A DNA stretch of 64,000 bases, taken from positions 95,555 through 159,554 of the forward strand of contig NZ_KB822607.1 of assembly GCF_000364625.1 (NCBI RefSeq). Direction: 5' to 3'. The translations under genes and the position numbers were made by a program. The DNA comes from Pseudomonas thermotolerans DSM 14292. Its GTDB lineage: Bacteria > Pseudomonadota > Gammaproteobacteria > Pseudomonadales > Pseudomonadaceae. The notes under the pieces are model-generated. The model did not search any database, had not been told where the DNA came from, and saw only the letters and a list, made by a program, of their open reading frames with translations. Of the stretch, positions 1 through 9,400 are shown one piece after another (within the stretch, counting starts at the first letter, position 1; each line of letters begins with the position of its first letter).

Positions 1-620
1 TCCACCTTCTTGCGCCACTCGTCCTTGTACCAGGCGCCCTTGTCGCGCATGGTCGAGGCGGCGTTCAGGCGGTGGATGCGCGGCCGCTTGGCATAGGCCT
101 GGCGCTCCTGGGCCAGCTCCGCCTCGAGGCTGGAGATCTGCGCGGAGAGCTCGGCGCTGTCGAAGTGCGGGGTGGCCTGCGGGCGCGGCTCCGGGGTCAT
201 CTGCTCGCGCTTGACCGAGGTCTTCTGCGGCTGCGGCTGGCGGGTCGCCACGGCGGCCTGCGGGGTCTCCCGGGGGGCGCTCTGCCTGGGGGTGGCCGGC
301 GGGGTCACCTTGCGGATCTCGCTGTCCTGAAACGGCGCCTGCTCGGTGGTCTTGGGTGCCGCCTTGTGTTCCAGGGTGCCGCTGCCCTGCTGGTTGGCCT
401 GGGCGAGGAAGTCGGCGTCCTTGGGCTGCTCCTGGCTGGCGAAGGTGGCCAGGGTGATCTCCAGGCTTCTGCTGATCTCCGGCATCTCCGGCAGCGAGAA
501 GCTGACGCCGAGGATCAACGCCAGGTGCAGCAGCGTGGCGACGAACAGGGCAAAGCCCAGCCGGTCCGCCGGGCGCACGGGCACGGCGGAAAGGCTGGGC
601 ATGTCGACGGCTGCATTCAT
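1..620 (-). CDS. tonB3: TonB-family energy transducer (TonB3-like), 3' end outside window
   Basis: Inner-membrane protein of the TonB family. It starts at the ATG at 618-620 and runs off the left edge, so 206 residues are seen and the conserved C-terminal TonB box-binding domain is largely missing. A single hydrophobic anchor lies at about residues 21-41, followed by a charged, Gln/Pro-rich periplasmic linker and a predicted helical stretch near residues 155-175. The visible end is basic and contains Arg-Leu-Asn-Ala, as in the start of TonB C-terminal domains. It lies 90 bases downstream of gshB on the same strand and upstream of the divergent pil-chp cluster. This matches the P. aeruginosa neighbourhood, where TonB3 is needed for twitching motility. 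The family call rests on layout and context because the diagnostic C-terminus is outside the window. Confidence 0.8.
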   Translation of the reverse strand, partial: MNAAVDMPSLSAVPVRPADRLGFALFVATLLHLALILGVSFSLPEMPEISRSLEITLATFASQEQPKDADFLAQANQQGSGTLEHKAAPKTTEQAPFQDSEIRKVTPPATPRQSAPRETPQAAVATRQPQPQKTSVKREQMTPEPRPQATPHFDSAELSAQISSLEAELAQERQAYAKRPRIHRLNAASTMRDKGAWYKDEWRKKV

Positions 621-710
621 CTCGGGATGGCTGGCTCGCTTCGGATAGCCGCGCAGTCTGCGATGCAATGCGGCAGGCTGCAAGCCGGAAGCGCCAAGCT
701 GCAACCTGCG

Positions 711-1685
711 TCAAACTTGCGCGATGCGCCCGGACTCCTGCAGCTTGCGGGCGATCACTTCCATCAGCCGTTCGCCGATGCGGGTGTCGTAGGCGGCGTC
801 GATTTCGCGGATGCAGGTCGGGCTGGTCACGTTGATCTCGGTGAGGTAGTCGCCGATCACGTCCAGGCCGACGAACAGCAGGCCCTTCTCGCGCAGAGTC
901 GGGCCGACCTGGGCAGCGATCCAGCGGTCGCGCTCGCTGAGCGGCCGCGCCTCGCCACGGCCGCCGGCGGCCAGGTTGCCGCGGCTCTCGCCCTCCGCGG
1001 GGATGCGCGCCAGGCAGTAGGGCACCGGCTCGCCGTCGATCATCAGGATGCGCTTGTCGCCGTCCTTGATCGCCGGCAGGTAGGCCTGGGCCATGATCTG
1101 CTGAGTGCCGTGGGCGGTCAGGGTTTCGAGGATCACCGACAGGTTGGGATCGTTCTCGCGGTGCCGGAAGATCGACGAGCCGCCCATGCCGTCCAGGGGT
1201 TTGAGAATGATGTCACGCTGCTGTTTGGCAAACTCGCGCAGAATGTCGGGCCTGCGGCTGACCAGGGTTGGCGGCATGCAGTGCGGAAAGCGGGTGGCGA
1301 ACAGCTTCTCGTTGCAGTCGCGCAGGCTCTGCGGGCGGTTGACCACCAGCACGCCGGCCTGTTCGGCCTGTTCCAGCAGGTAGGTGGAATAGATGAATTC
1401 CAGGTCGAACGGCGGATCCTTGCGCATCAGGATCACGTCTAGCTCGGTCAGGGCGATGTCGCGTTCCTCGCCCAGCTCGAACCAGCGCTGCGGGTCGGCG
1501 AACACCTCGAGCGGGCGGACTCGCGCGCGGGCTTCGCCACCGGGCGCCTGGTACAGGTCTTGCTGTTCCATGTAGAACAGCGGCCAGTTGCGCGACTGGG
1601 CGGCGAGCAGCATGGCCAGGGAACTGTCCTTCTTGTAGGAGATGCGCGCGATGGGGTCCATGACTATGCCAAGGCGAACGCTCAT
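711..1685 (-). CDS. gshB: glutathione synthetase
   Basis: Cytosolic ATP-grasp ligase that joins gamma-glutamylcysteine and glycine to make glutathione, the second step of the pathway. The 324 residues are the usual length. The N-terminal prokaryotic GshB domain begins with a conserved G-I-V-M-D-P-I. The glycine-rich ATP loop KPLDGMGGSS is at 162-171, GDKRI at about 209-213, SRGNLAAGG at 234-242, and the metal/substrate motif LTEINVTSPTC at 281-291. The ATG at 1685 is the natural start; reading further upstream gives no family sequence. It is read toward tonB3 and probably forms an operon with it. The 247-base gap to pilG carries the divergent promoters. All expected catalytic motifs are intact. 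Confidence 0.97.
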   Translation of the reverse strand: MSVRLGIVMDPIARISYKKDSSLAMLLAAQSRNWPLFYMEQQDLYQAPGGEARARVRPLEVFADPQRWFELGEERDIALTELDVILMRKDPPFDLEFIYSTYLLEQAEQAGVLVVNRPQSLRDCNEKLFATRFPHCMPPTLVSRRPDILREFAKQQRDIILKPLDGMGGSSIFRHRENDPNLSVILETLTAHGTQQIMAQAYLPAIKDGDKRILMIDGEPVPYCLARIPAEGESRGNLAAGGRGEARPLSERDRWIAAQVGPTLREKGLLFVGLDVIGDYLTEINVTSPTCIREIDAAYDTRIGERLMEVIARKLQESGRIAQV

Positions 1686-1863
1686 GGGGTGAATCCTCCA
1701 CTACGGAAATAGACGGCGGCGCAGGTCGGCCGGGCGGGCAGGAAAGGGCGCCAGAGTGGCGCCGACTCTGCTCTGGGTCAAGGACAATGAGGGCTCCGGT
1801 GGCTTATAGATTGCGTCTGGAGACTGTGTTAAAAAGGCCCGACGATTGGGTTGCAGCTCGTCG

Positions 1864-1893
1864 GTGACAGGGCCTGAAGCGCACTGGTATAAC
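1864..1893 (+). promoter_or_regulatory. sigma-70 promoter of the pilG operon
   Basis: A -35 hexamer GTGACA (1864-1869) and a -10 hexamer TATAAC (1888-1893) are separated by 18 bases. The -10 is preceded by TGG, giving an extended -10. Each hexamer matches consensus at five of six positions. Transcription would start near 1900, about 33 bases before the pilG ATG. Assigned by inspection only. Confidence 0.6.
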
Positions 1894-1932
1894 TCGAAAA
1901 TCAAGATTCACCGAGGCGATGGTAGGGCAGAC

Positions 1933-2340
1933 ATGGAACAGCATTCCGATGGTTTGAGGGTGATGGTGATCGACGACTCCAAGACGATTCGTCGCACCGC
2001 GGAAACGCTTCTCAAGAAAGTGGGCTGTGACGTCATCACGGCGGTTGACGGCTTCGATGCCCTGGCCAAGATCGCCGACACCCATCCCAGCATCATCTTC
2101 GTCGACATCATGATGCCGCGACTCGACGGCTATCAGACCTGCGCGCTGATCAAGAACAACAGCGCCTTCAAGTCCACGCCGGTGATCATGCTGTCCTCCA
2201 AGGACGGCCTGTTCGACAAGGCCAAGGGGCGCATCGTCGGCTCGGACCAATACCTCACCAAGCCTTTCAGCAAGGAAGAACTGCTCGGAGCGATCAAGGC
2301 CCACGTGCCGGATTTCGCCCCGGTTGAGCACGCTTCCTGA
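1933..2340 (+). CDS. pilG: twitching motility response regulator PilG
   Basis: Single-domain CheY-like receiver of the Pil-Chp chemosensory pathway, phosphorylated by ChpA. In P. aeruginosa PilG promotes pilus extension and raises cAMP. The protein is 135 residues, exactly the family length, if translation starts at the ATG at 1933. The acidic pocket is D14-D15, the phosphoacceptor is D58 in the stretch IIFVDIMMP, and the conserved lysine is K110 in LTKPF. An upstream in-frame start at 1846 would add 29 residues not found in PilG and overlaps the promoter, so I rejected it. It is the first gene of the cluster. A hairpin follows before pilH. Confidence 0.97.
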   Translation: MEQHSDGLRVMVIDDSKTIRRTAETLLKKVGCDVITAVDGFDALAKIADTHPSIIFVDIMMPRLDGYQTCALIKNNSAFKSTPVIMLSSKDGLFDKAKGRIVGSDQYLTKPFSKEELLGAIKAHVPDFAPVEHAS

Positions 2341-2342
2341 TG

Positions 2343-2377
2343 GGCGGTCGGCCGTGCCCGGCCGCCGATACTTTTTT
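2343..2377 (+). terminator. terminator-like hairpin between pilG and pilH
   Basis: A 9-bp stem (2343-2351 with 2358-2366, one G-U pair) closes a six-base loop. Five bases later comes a run of six T (2372-2377). It resembles an intrinsic terminator with a slightly displaced U-tract, so it may work as a partial terminator or as an mRNA stabiliser that sets the PilG:PilH ratio. Confidence 0.55.
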
Positions 2378-2394
2378 GTCGTATGGGGATGACC

Positions 2395-2760
2395 ATGGCT
2401 CGAATTCTGATCGTTGATGATTCGCCGACCGAGATGTACAAGCTGACCGAGATGCTCGAGAAGCACGGTCATCAGGTACTCAAGGCCGAGAACGGCGCCG
2501 ACGGCGTGGCCCTGGCGAGGCAGGAGAAGCCCGACGTGGTGCTGATGGACATCGTCATGCCCGGGCTGAACGGCTTCCAGGCCACCCGGCAGCTGACCAA
2601 GGACACCGAGACCGGCCACATCCCGGTGATCATCGTCACCACCAAGGACCAGGAAACCGACAAGGTCTGGGGCAAGCGCCAGGGGGCGCGCGACTACCTG
2701 ACCAAGCCGGTGGACGAGGCCACGCTACTGAAGACCCTGAACGCGGTGCTGGCCGGCTGA
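2395..2760 (+). CDS. pilH: twitching motility response regulator PilH
   Basis: Second stand-alone receiver of the Pil-Chp system. In P. aeruginosa it opposes PilG, favouring retraction or acting as a phosphate sink. Starting at the ATG at 2395 gives 121 residues, the family length. The ribosome site GGGGA at 2385-2389 is five bases from that ATG, which favours it over the in-frame ATG at 2383. The acidic pair is D8-D9, the phosphoacceptor is D52 in VVLMDIVMP, and K104 lies in YLTKPVDE. The protein is nearly identical in layout to characterised PilH. It lies 54 bases after pilG, behind a terminator-like hairpin. Confidence 0.97.
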   Translation: MARILIVDDSPTEMYKLTEMLEKHGHQVLKAENGADGVALARQEKPDVVLMDIVMPGLNGFQATRQLTKDTETGHIPVIIVTTKDQETDKVWGKRQGARDYLTKPVDEATLLKTLNAVLAG

Positions 2761-2810
2761 ATGCCGGTCGCAACGCCACACTCCTCCTCTAGGCAGTAGC
2801 GGGATCCGGC

Positions 2811-3347
2811 ATGACGGATGTACAGAGCCCCTTTCAGCTCCTCGTCGAGATCGAGCAGCGCTGTCGCCAGCTGGCGGCCGGTTTGCCCTCGCAGCAGGAG
2901 GTGGTGCAGACCTGGAGCGGCATCGGTTTCCGGATGGGGGAGCGCCTGTTCGTGGCGCCCATGGGGGAAGTCGGCGAAGTGCTGCACGAGCCACGCTACA
3001 CCCAGCTGCCCGGTGTGAAGAGCTGGGTCAAGGGGGTCGCCAACGTGCGCGGCCGGCTGTTGCCGGTGATGGACCTGTGCGGCTTCTTCGGCCACGAGCT
3101 GTCTCCCCTGCGCAAGCAGCGGCGGGTGCTGGTGGTCGAGCACCAGGACGTATTCGCCGGGCTGACGGTGGACGAGGTGTTCGGCATGCAGCACTTCCTG
3201 GTGGACAGCTTCTCCGAGCAGTTGCCGCCCTTGGAGGCCGCGATCGCGCCGTTCATCTACGGCGTCTTCCAGCGCGAGAAGCCCTGGCTGGCGTTCAGTC
3301 CGCATGCGCTGGCGAAGTACCCGGGCTTTCTGGACGTGGCGGTTTAG
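2811..3347 (+). CDS. pilI: CheW-like adaptor PilI
   Basis: Cytoplasmic CheW-domain scaffold that couples the receptor PilJ to the kinase ChpA. The 178 residues are one CheW domain with a short N-terminal helix. Visible family features are the WVKGVANVRGRLLPVMDL stretch at about residues 67-84, which is the beta-strand core of CheW, and a hydrophobic core after it. The ATG at 2811 follows the pilH stop by 50 bases. The gene sits between pilH and pilJ, as in other pseudomonads. It ends just before a hairpin with a short U-tract. Confidence 0.96.
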   Translation: MTDVQSPFQLLVEIEQRCRQLAAGLPSQQEVVQTWSGIGFRMGERLFVAPMGEVGEVLHEPRYTQLPGVKSWVKGVANVRGRLLPVMDLCGFFGHELSPLRKQRRVLVVEHQDVFAGLTVDEVFGMQHFLVDSFSEQLPPLEAAIAPFIYGVFQREKPWLAFSPHALAKYPGFLDVAV

Positions 3348-3365
3348 CCGCGGATTTTTTGGTGG

Positions 3366-3388
3366 GGCCGGCACGTTACCGGCCTTTT
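3366..3388 (+). terminator. short terminator-like hairpin between pilI and pilJ
   Basis: GGCCGG (3366-3371) pairs with CCGGCC (3379-3384) across a seven-base loop and is followed at once by TTTT. The six-bp GC-only stem and short U-run would make a weak intrinsic terminator. It lies 47 bases before the pilJ start. Confidence 0.45.
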
Positions 3389-3435
3389 GGCATTAGATGG
3401 GACTGAATGCTGTAGGTCCAGGCGGGGGCCAGAGA

Positions 3436-5481
3436 ATGAAGAAACTCAATGCAGGCAATCTATTGGCAGGTGTGCGCAGCAGCACGCTGATCGGGGTACT
3501 GTTCGTCGTCCTGATCGTCTCCATCGTGCTGTTGTTCGCCAACTTCGCCTACCTCAACACCCAGTCGAACTACGACAAGGAATACCTGGGCCACGCCGGC
3601 GAGCTGCGCGTGCTCTCCCAGCGTATCGCCAAGAACGCTACCGAGGCGGCGGCCGGTAAGGCCGAGGCCTTCCCCCTACTCAAGGACGTGCGCAACGACT
3701 TCGAGACGCGCTGGAACATTCTGGTCAACGGCGATGCCTCGAGCGGCCTGCCGGCCGCACCGGAGGCGCTGCGCGCGGAAATGGACGCGGTGCAGCAGGA
3801 CTGGGATGCCCTGCGCAAGAACGCCGACGCCATCCTGGCCAGCGAGCAGACCGTGCTGTCCCTGCACCAGGTGGCTGCGACCCTCGCCGAAACCATCCCG
3901 CAGCTGCAGGTGGAGTACGAGGAAGTGGTCGACATCCTGCTGCAGAGCGGTGCGCCGGCCGGCCAGGTGTCCGTGGCCCAGCGCCAGTCGCTGCTCGCTG
4001 AGCGTATTCTCGGCTCGGTGAACAAGGTGCTTGCCGGTGACGAGGACTCGGTGCAGGCCGCCGACATGTTCGGCCGTGACGCCAACCTGTTCGGTCGCGT
4101 GCTCAAGGCGATGATCGAGGGCAACGCGGCGATGAACATCACCAAGGTGACCGATGCCGAAGCCCTCGAGCGCCTCGGCGAGATCTCCGAGCTGTTCGAG
4201 TTCGTTTCCGGTTCGGTGGACGAGATCCTCGAGACCTCGCCGGAACTCTTCCAGGTGCGTGAATCGGCCAACGCCATCTTCAACGTGTCGCAGAGCGAGC
4301 TGGAGAAGACCTCGGCACTGGCTGCCAGCTTCGAGAGCCTGGCCGGCAGCCGCCACCTGAATACCCTGGCCGGCTACCTGTTCGGCGCCCTGGCCCTGGG
4401 CGCGATCATCCTCATCGCCCTGGTCATGGTGCAGGCCACCCGTCGTCGTCTGGCCGAGACCGCCGAGAAGAACGAGCGCAACCAGGCCGCGATTCTGCGG
4501 CTGCTCGACGAGATCGCCGACCTCGCCGACGGTGACCTCACCGTGACCGCCACCGTGACCGAGGACTTCACCGGCGCCATCGCCGACTCCATCAACTACT
4601 CCATCGACCAGTTGCGCGAACTGGTGGCGACCATCAACCAGACCGCCGTGCAGGTGGCCGCGGCGGCCCAGGAAACCCAGGCCACGGCGATGCACCTGGC
4701 CGAGGCGTCCGAGCACCAGGCCCAGGAAATCGCCGGGGCTTCGGCGGCGATCAACGAGATGGCCGTGTCCATCGACCAGGTGTCGGCCAACGCCGCGGAA
4801 TCCTCCGCAGTGGCGGAGCGCTCGGTGGCCATCGCCAACAAGGGCAACGAGGTGGTGCACAACACCATCACCGGCATGGACAACATCCGCGAGCAGATCC
4901 AGGACACCGCGAAGCGCATCAAGCGTCTCGGTGAGTCCTCGCAGGAGATCGGCGACATCGTGAGCCTGATCAACGACATCGCCGACCAGACCAACATCCT
5001 CGCGCTCAACGCGGCGATCCAGGCGTCCATGGCCGGCGACGCGGGCCGCGGCTTCGCGGTGGTGGCCGACGAGGTGCAGCGTCTCGCCGAACGTTCCTCG
5101 GCGGCGACCAAGCAGATCGAGGCCCTGGTGAAGACCATTCAGACCGACACCAACGAGGCGGTGATCTCCATGGAGCAGACCACCGCCGAGGTGGTGCGCG
5201 GTGCCCGCCTGGCCCAGGACGCCGGTGTGGCCCTGGAGGAGATCGAGAAGGTATCCAAGACCCTCGCGGCGCTGATCCAGAACATCTCCAACGCCGCGCG
5301 GCAGCAGGCTTCCTCGGCCGGCCACATCTCCAACACCATGAACGTGATTCAGGAGATCACCTCGCAGACTTCCGCCGGTACCACCGCCACCGCGAAGAGC
5401 ATCGGCAACCTGGCCAAGTTGGCCAGCGAAATGCGTCGCTCGGTGTCCGGCTTCACCCTGCCCAGCACGGAACAGGCCTGA
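3436..5481 (+). CDS. pilJ: twitching chemoreceptor PilJ (methyl-accepting protein)
   Basis: Inner-membrane methyl-accepting receptor of the Pil-Chp array, thought to sense surface contact through pilin. The 681 residues compare with 682 in P. aeruginosa when started at the ATG at 3436 (M-K-K-L-N-A-G-N). The in-frame ATG at 3397 would add 13 unconserved residues before the N-terminal anchor. The first membrane segment is at about 19-38 and is followed by a long periplasmic region with tandem PilJ-type domains. The second membrane segment is near 319-336, then a HAMP-like linker. The signalling domain has the highly conserved hairpin tip [20 protein letters not shown]. There is no C-terminal CheR/CheB-binding pentapeptide; the protein ends S-T-E-Q-A. 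Confidence 0.97.
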   Translation: MKKLNAGNLLAGVRSSTLIGVLFVVLIVSIVLLFANFAYLNTQSNYDKEYLGHAGELRVLSQRIAKNATEAAAGKAEAFPLLKDVRNDFETRWNILVNGDASSGLPAAPEALRAEMDAVQQDWDALRKNADAILASEQTVLSLHQVAATLAETIPQLQVEYEEVVDILLQSGAPAGQVSVAQRQSLLAERILGSVNKVLAGDEDSVQAADMFGRDANLFGRVLKAMIEGNAAMNITKVTDAEALERLGEISELFEFVSGSVDEILETSPELFQVRESANAIFNVSQSELEKTSALAASFESLAGSRHLNTLAGYLFGALALGAIILIALVMVQATRRRLAETAEKNERNQAAILRLLDEIADLADGDLTVTATVTEDFTGAIADSINYSIDQLRELVATINQTAVQVAAAAQETQATAMHLAEASEHQAQEIAGASAAINEMAVSIDQVSANAAESSAVAERSVAIANKGNEVVHNTITGMDNIREQIQDTAKRIKRLGESSQEIGDIVSLINDIADQTNILALNAAIQASMAGDAGRGFAVVADEVQRLAERSSAATKQIEALVKTIQTDTNEAVISMEQTTAEVVRGARLAQDAGVALEEIEKVSKTLAALIQNISNAARQQASSAGHISNTMNVIQEITSQTSAGTTATAKSIGNLAKLASEMRRSVSGFTLPSTEQA

Positions 5482-5523
5482 GCATAGGAGTGCGGCGGCC
5501 CGCTGGGGCGCCGCGGGGCAGCC

Positions 5524-6402
5524 ATGAGCGGAGGCGAGGGGCAGGGCATGCAGGCAGTCTGGGCCTTGAAGCCATTGGCCGACATGTCGGATACGGAGTT
5601 CCACGACTGGCGCGTGCTGCTCGAGGACCGTATCGGCATGGTGATCGGCGAACAGCGCAGGTCCTTCCTGCAGGCCAACCTGAGCGCGCGGATGCGCGAG
5701 CTGGGCGTGGCGGACTACGCCAGCTACTACCGGCAGGTCACCGACGGGCCGCGTGGTGCGGTGGAGTGGTCGACCCTACTGGACCGGCTGACCGTGCAGG
5801 AAACCTGTTTCTTCCGTCACCGGCCCTCCTTCGAGCTGCTGGCCCGCTACCTGCCCGAGCGCCTGGCGCAGCTCGGCGAGCGGCCGCTGGCGCTGTGGAG
5901 CGTCGGCTGCTCCAGCGGCGAAGAGGCCTACTCCTTGGCGATCTGCGCGGCCGAGGCGCTGCGCGCGACGGACGGCCAGGTACCCTTCGGGGTGACCGCC
6001 ACCGACATCAGCCAGAGCGCGCTGAACAAGGCGCGCGCCGGCGTCTACCCGGCGCGGCGCCTGAAGAACGTGGCGCCGGAGCTGCGTCGGCGCTATTTCG
6101 AGGTACAGGCTGACGAGCACTACAGGGTGGTGCCGGGCCTGGCGGCGCGGCTCTGTTACGCCCGCCTCAACGTGCTGGATCTGGCCAGGGCGCCGCTGTC
6201 CGGCATGGACGTCATCTTTTGCCAGAACCTGCTGATCTACTTCCGCCGCTGGCGCCGCCGCGAGATCCTCAACCGCCTGGCCGAGCGCCTGGCGCCGGGC
6301 GGCCTGCTGGTGATCGGCGTGGGGGAAGTGGTCGGTTGGCAGCATCCGGAGCTGGAACCGGTGGCCGACGAGCAGGTCCTGGCTTTTACCCGGAAGGGGT
6401 AA
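5524..6402 (+). CDS. pilK: CheR-type chemoreceptor methyltransferase PilK
   Basis: S-adenosylmethionine-dependent protein-glutamate methyltransferase, the presumed modifier of PilJ. The 292 residues carry an N-terminal CheR helical domain (about 20-95) and a Rossmann methyltransferase domain. The SAM motif reads LWSVGCSSGEEAYS near 122-135, and the conserved FCQNLLIYF block lies near 232-240. The ATG at 5524 matches the family length, though an in-frame ATG nine codons later could also serve. It lies between pilJ and chpA. The ChpB methylesterase encoded 7.5 kb downstream is the expected antagonist. Confidence 0.95.
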   Translation: MSGGEGQGMQAVWALKPLADMSDTEFHDWRVLLEDRIGMVIGEQRRSFLQANLSARMRELGVADYASYYRQVTDGPRGAVEWSTLLDRLTVQETCFFRHRPSFELLARYLPERLAQLGERPLALWSVGCSSGEEAYSLAICAAEALRATDGQVPFGVTATDISQSALNKARAGVYPARRLKNVAPELRRRYFEVQADEHYRVVPGLAARLCYARLNVLDLARAPLSGMDVIFCQNLLIYFRRWRRREILNRLAERLAPGGLLVIGVGEVVGWQHPELEPVADEQVLAFTRKG

Positions 6403-6426
6403 CACAAGGTTATGAGCGGAGTGGCT

Positions 6427-9400
6427 ATGGGTGATCGGCACGATTATGTCGCCCTCGAGTGGGTCAAAGGCGAGATCGCGGAAACGCTGAAGCAGGCGCG
6501 GCAGGCTCTCGAGGCGTTCGTCGAGAACCCTCAAGATTCGACGCGCATGCGCTTCTGCCTGACCTACGTGCACCAGGTCCACGGTACTCTGCAGATGGTG
6601 GAGTTCTACGGCGCGGCCCTGCTCGCCGAGGAAATGGAACGCCTGGCCCAGGCCCTTCTGGACGGCAAGGTCAGCAACCAGAGCGAGGCCCTGGAAGTGC
6701 TGATGCAGGCCATCCTGCAGATGCCCGCCTACCTGGAGCGGGTGCAGAGCGCGCGCCGCGACCTGCCGCTGGTGGTGCTGCCGCTGCTCAACGACCTGCG
6801 TGCCGCGCGCGGCGACAAGCTGCTCTCGGAAACCAGCCTGTTCACCCCGGACATGTCCGCGCCGCCACCAGCGCAGCTGTCCCTCGACGCCCTGAACCGC
6901 CTGCGCACCGCCGAGCTGCCGGTACTGCTGCGCAAGCTGCGGCAGATGCTGCAGATGGCCCTGGTCGGGGTGATCCGCAACCAGGACCTGGCCACCAACC
7001 TGGGGTACATGGCACGGGTCTTCGCCCGCCTCGAGCTGCTCTGCCAGGAGGCCCCGCTGGGGCCGCTGTGGCGTATCGCCTCGGGCATCGTCGAAGGCCT
7101 GGCCAACGGCAGCGTGGTCAACGGCACCTCGGTGCGCACCTTGCTGCGGCAGATCGATAAGGAGCTCAAGCGTCTGGTCGAGCAGGGGGCCGAGGGCATC
7201 AACCAGCCGGCCCCGGACGAACTGATCAAGAACCTGCTGTTCTACATCGCCAAGGCCTCGGCACAGTCGCCGCGCATCCGCGCCCTCAAGGAGCAGTATC
7301 GCCTCGACGAGGCGCTGCCCTCCAGCGAGGTGGTGGACGAGGAGCGCGCCCGCCTGGCCGGCCCGGACCGCGACGCAATGCGCTCGGTGGTCACCGCGCT
7401 GTGCGAGGAACTGGTGCGAATCAAGGACAGCCTCGACCTCTTCGTGCGCAGCGACCGCCGCCACGTCGCCGAGCTGGACGGCCTGCTGGCGCCGCTCAAG
7501 CAGATCGCCGACACCCTGGCGGTGCTCGGCTTCGGCCAGCCGCGCAAGGTGATCCTCGACCAGATCGACGCGGTGCACGGCCTGTCCCTCGGTCAGCGCG
7601 ACCCGAGCGACGCCGCCCTGATGGACATCGCCGGCGCATTGCTCTACGTCGAGGCGACCCTGGCCGGCATGGTCGGCCCTGGCGAAGACAGTGGCAGAGA
7701 GGAAAGCCGCCTGCCGACCACCGACGTGGCGCAGATCCACCAGTTGGTCATCAAGGAGGCGCGCACCGGCCTGGAACAGGCCAAGGACGCCATCATCGAG
7801 TTCATCGCCTCGCAGTGGAATCACGAGCACCTGGCACGCGTGCCGGAGCTGCTCACCCAGGTGCGGGGCGGTCTGGCCATGATTCCCCTGGAGCGCGCCG
7901 CGGCGCTGCTCAATGCCTGCAACCGCTACATCCAGGAACAGCTGCTGGCCCGCAAGGCCATTCCCAACTGGCAGAGCCTGGACACCCTGGCCGATGCCAT
8001 CACCAGCGTCGAGTACTACCTCGAGCGCCTCGCCGAGGACCCGGCCAGCCAGGGCGACCTGATCCTCGACGTGGCCGAGGAGAGCTTGGCCAGTCTCGGC
8101 TATCCGCTGCAGGAGCCGCCCTCGATCCTCGATCGCCCGGCAGAGCCGGAAGCCGCGGCGACGCAGACCGAGAACAGGCCGCAGGACGCCGGCGAGGCGC
8201 TCGAAGTCGAGCCGGCTCTGGACGCCGCCACTCTCGAGTCGCCGCCCGAAGCGCCCGAGGAGGACTCCCTGGGGACCTTCGAGCTGCCGGCCGAAGAGCC
8301 GCTGGCGGGCGACTTCGCCAGCATCGAATCCGGCCTGACGCTGGACGAACTGCCGGCGCTGGAGGGTGAGTCCCTGCCGGCGGATGACCTCCTACCCCAG
8401 GTGGAAGCCCTGGAGGACGGCTGGCAGCCGGTGGCCGGCGATAGCCTGGAGGGTCTGAACAGCGGCGAGCAGGCCGGGGACGCCCCCTGGGAGCTGCCCG
8501 CCGAGCCGTCGGACGAGCCGAGCCCGACCGCCTTCGAGAGCCTCGAGCCCCTCGAAGAGCTGCAGCCGGAGGTGCTGTCGGCCGAACCCGCGCGGGACGA
8601 GTCAGCGTTCGACCTGGACTGGGAGCTGGGCGATACAGCCGCGCCATCGGCCGGCGAGGCGGCGACCTTCGACGACCTGGAGCCGCTCGACGTCGGCCTC
8701 GAGGCGATGAACGCCGACGCCGCGATGGACTGGGCCGCGGTGGACGTCGAGTCCCTGGAGCTGCCTGAAGTGGAGCTGCCCAGCGCGCCAGCCGAGCCCG
8801 AGCCGGAACCCGCGGCGGAAGAGGCCAAGCCGCTGACCATAGCCGAGGTGATGGCCAAGCCGGTGCAGGCGATCAACCCGCCGGCCCAGGACGTGCCGCT
8901 CAGCCTGCTGCCGCCACCGGCCGACGAGGAGCCGGTGGACGAGGAGTTGGTGGAGGTGTTCATCGAGGAGGTCGGTGAGGTGCTCGACACCCTAGGTGAA
9001 TACCTGCCGCGCTGGCAGGCCCAGCGCGACGACCGCGAGGCGCTCACCGAGGTGCGCCGAGCCTTTCATACCCTGAAGGGCAGCGGGCGCATGGTCCGTG
9101 CGCTGATCATCGGCGAGCTGGCCTGGGCGGTGGAGAACCTGCTCAACCGCGTGCTGGACAACAGCATCCCCGGCAGCGACGCGGTGGTCGAGCTGGTCGG
9201 TGAAGTGGTCTCCCTGATGCCCAAGCTGCGCGACGAGTTCGCCGCCGGGGTGCAGCGCCAGCGCGACGACGTCGACCAACTGGCCGTCAGCGCCTATGCC
9301 CTGGCTAGGGGCGAGGCGCGCCCCAGACCGGAAACCCTGGCCGCCGAGTCGGTGACCAGTGCCCCGACAGAAGCGCCGGTCGCCGCGGACGACGACCGTC

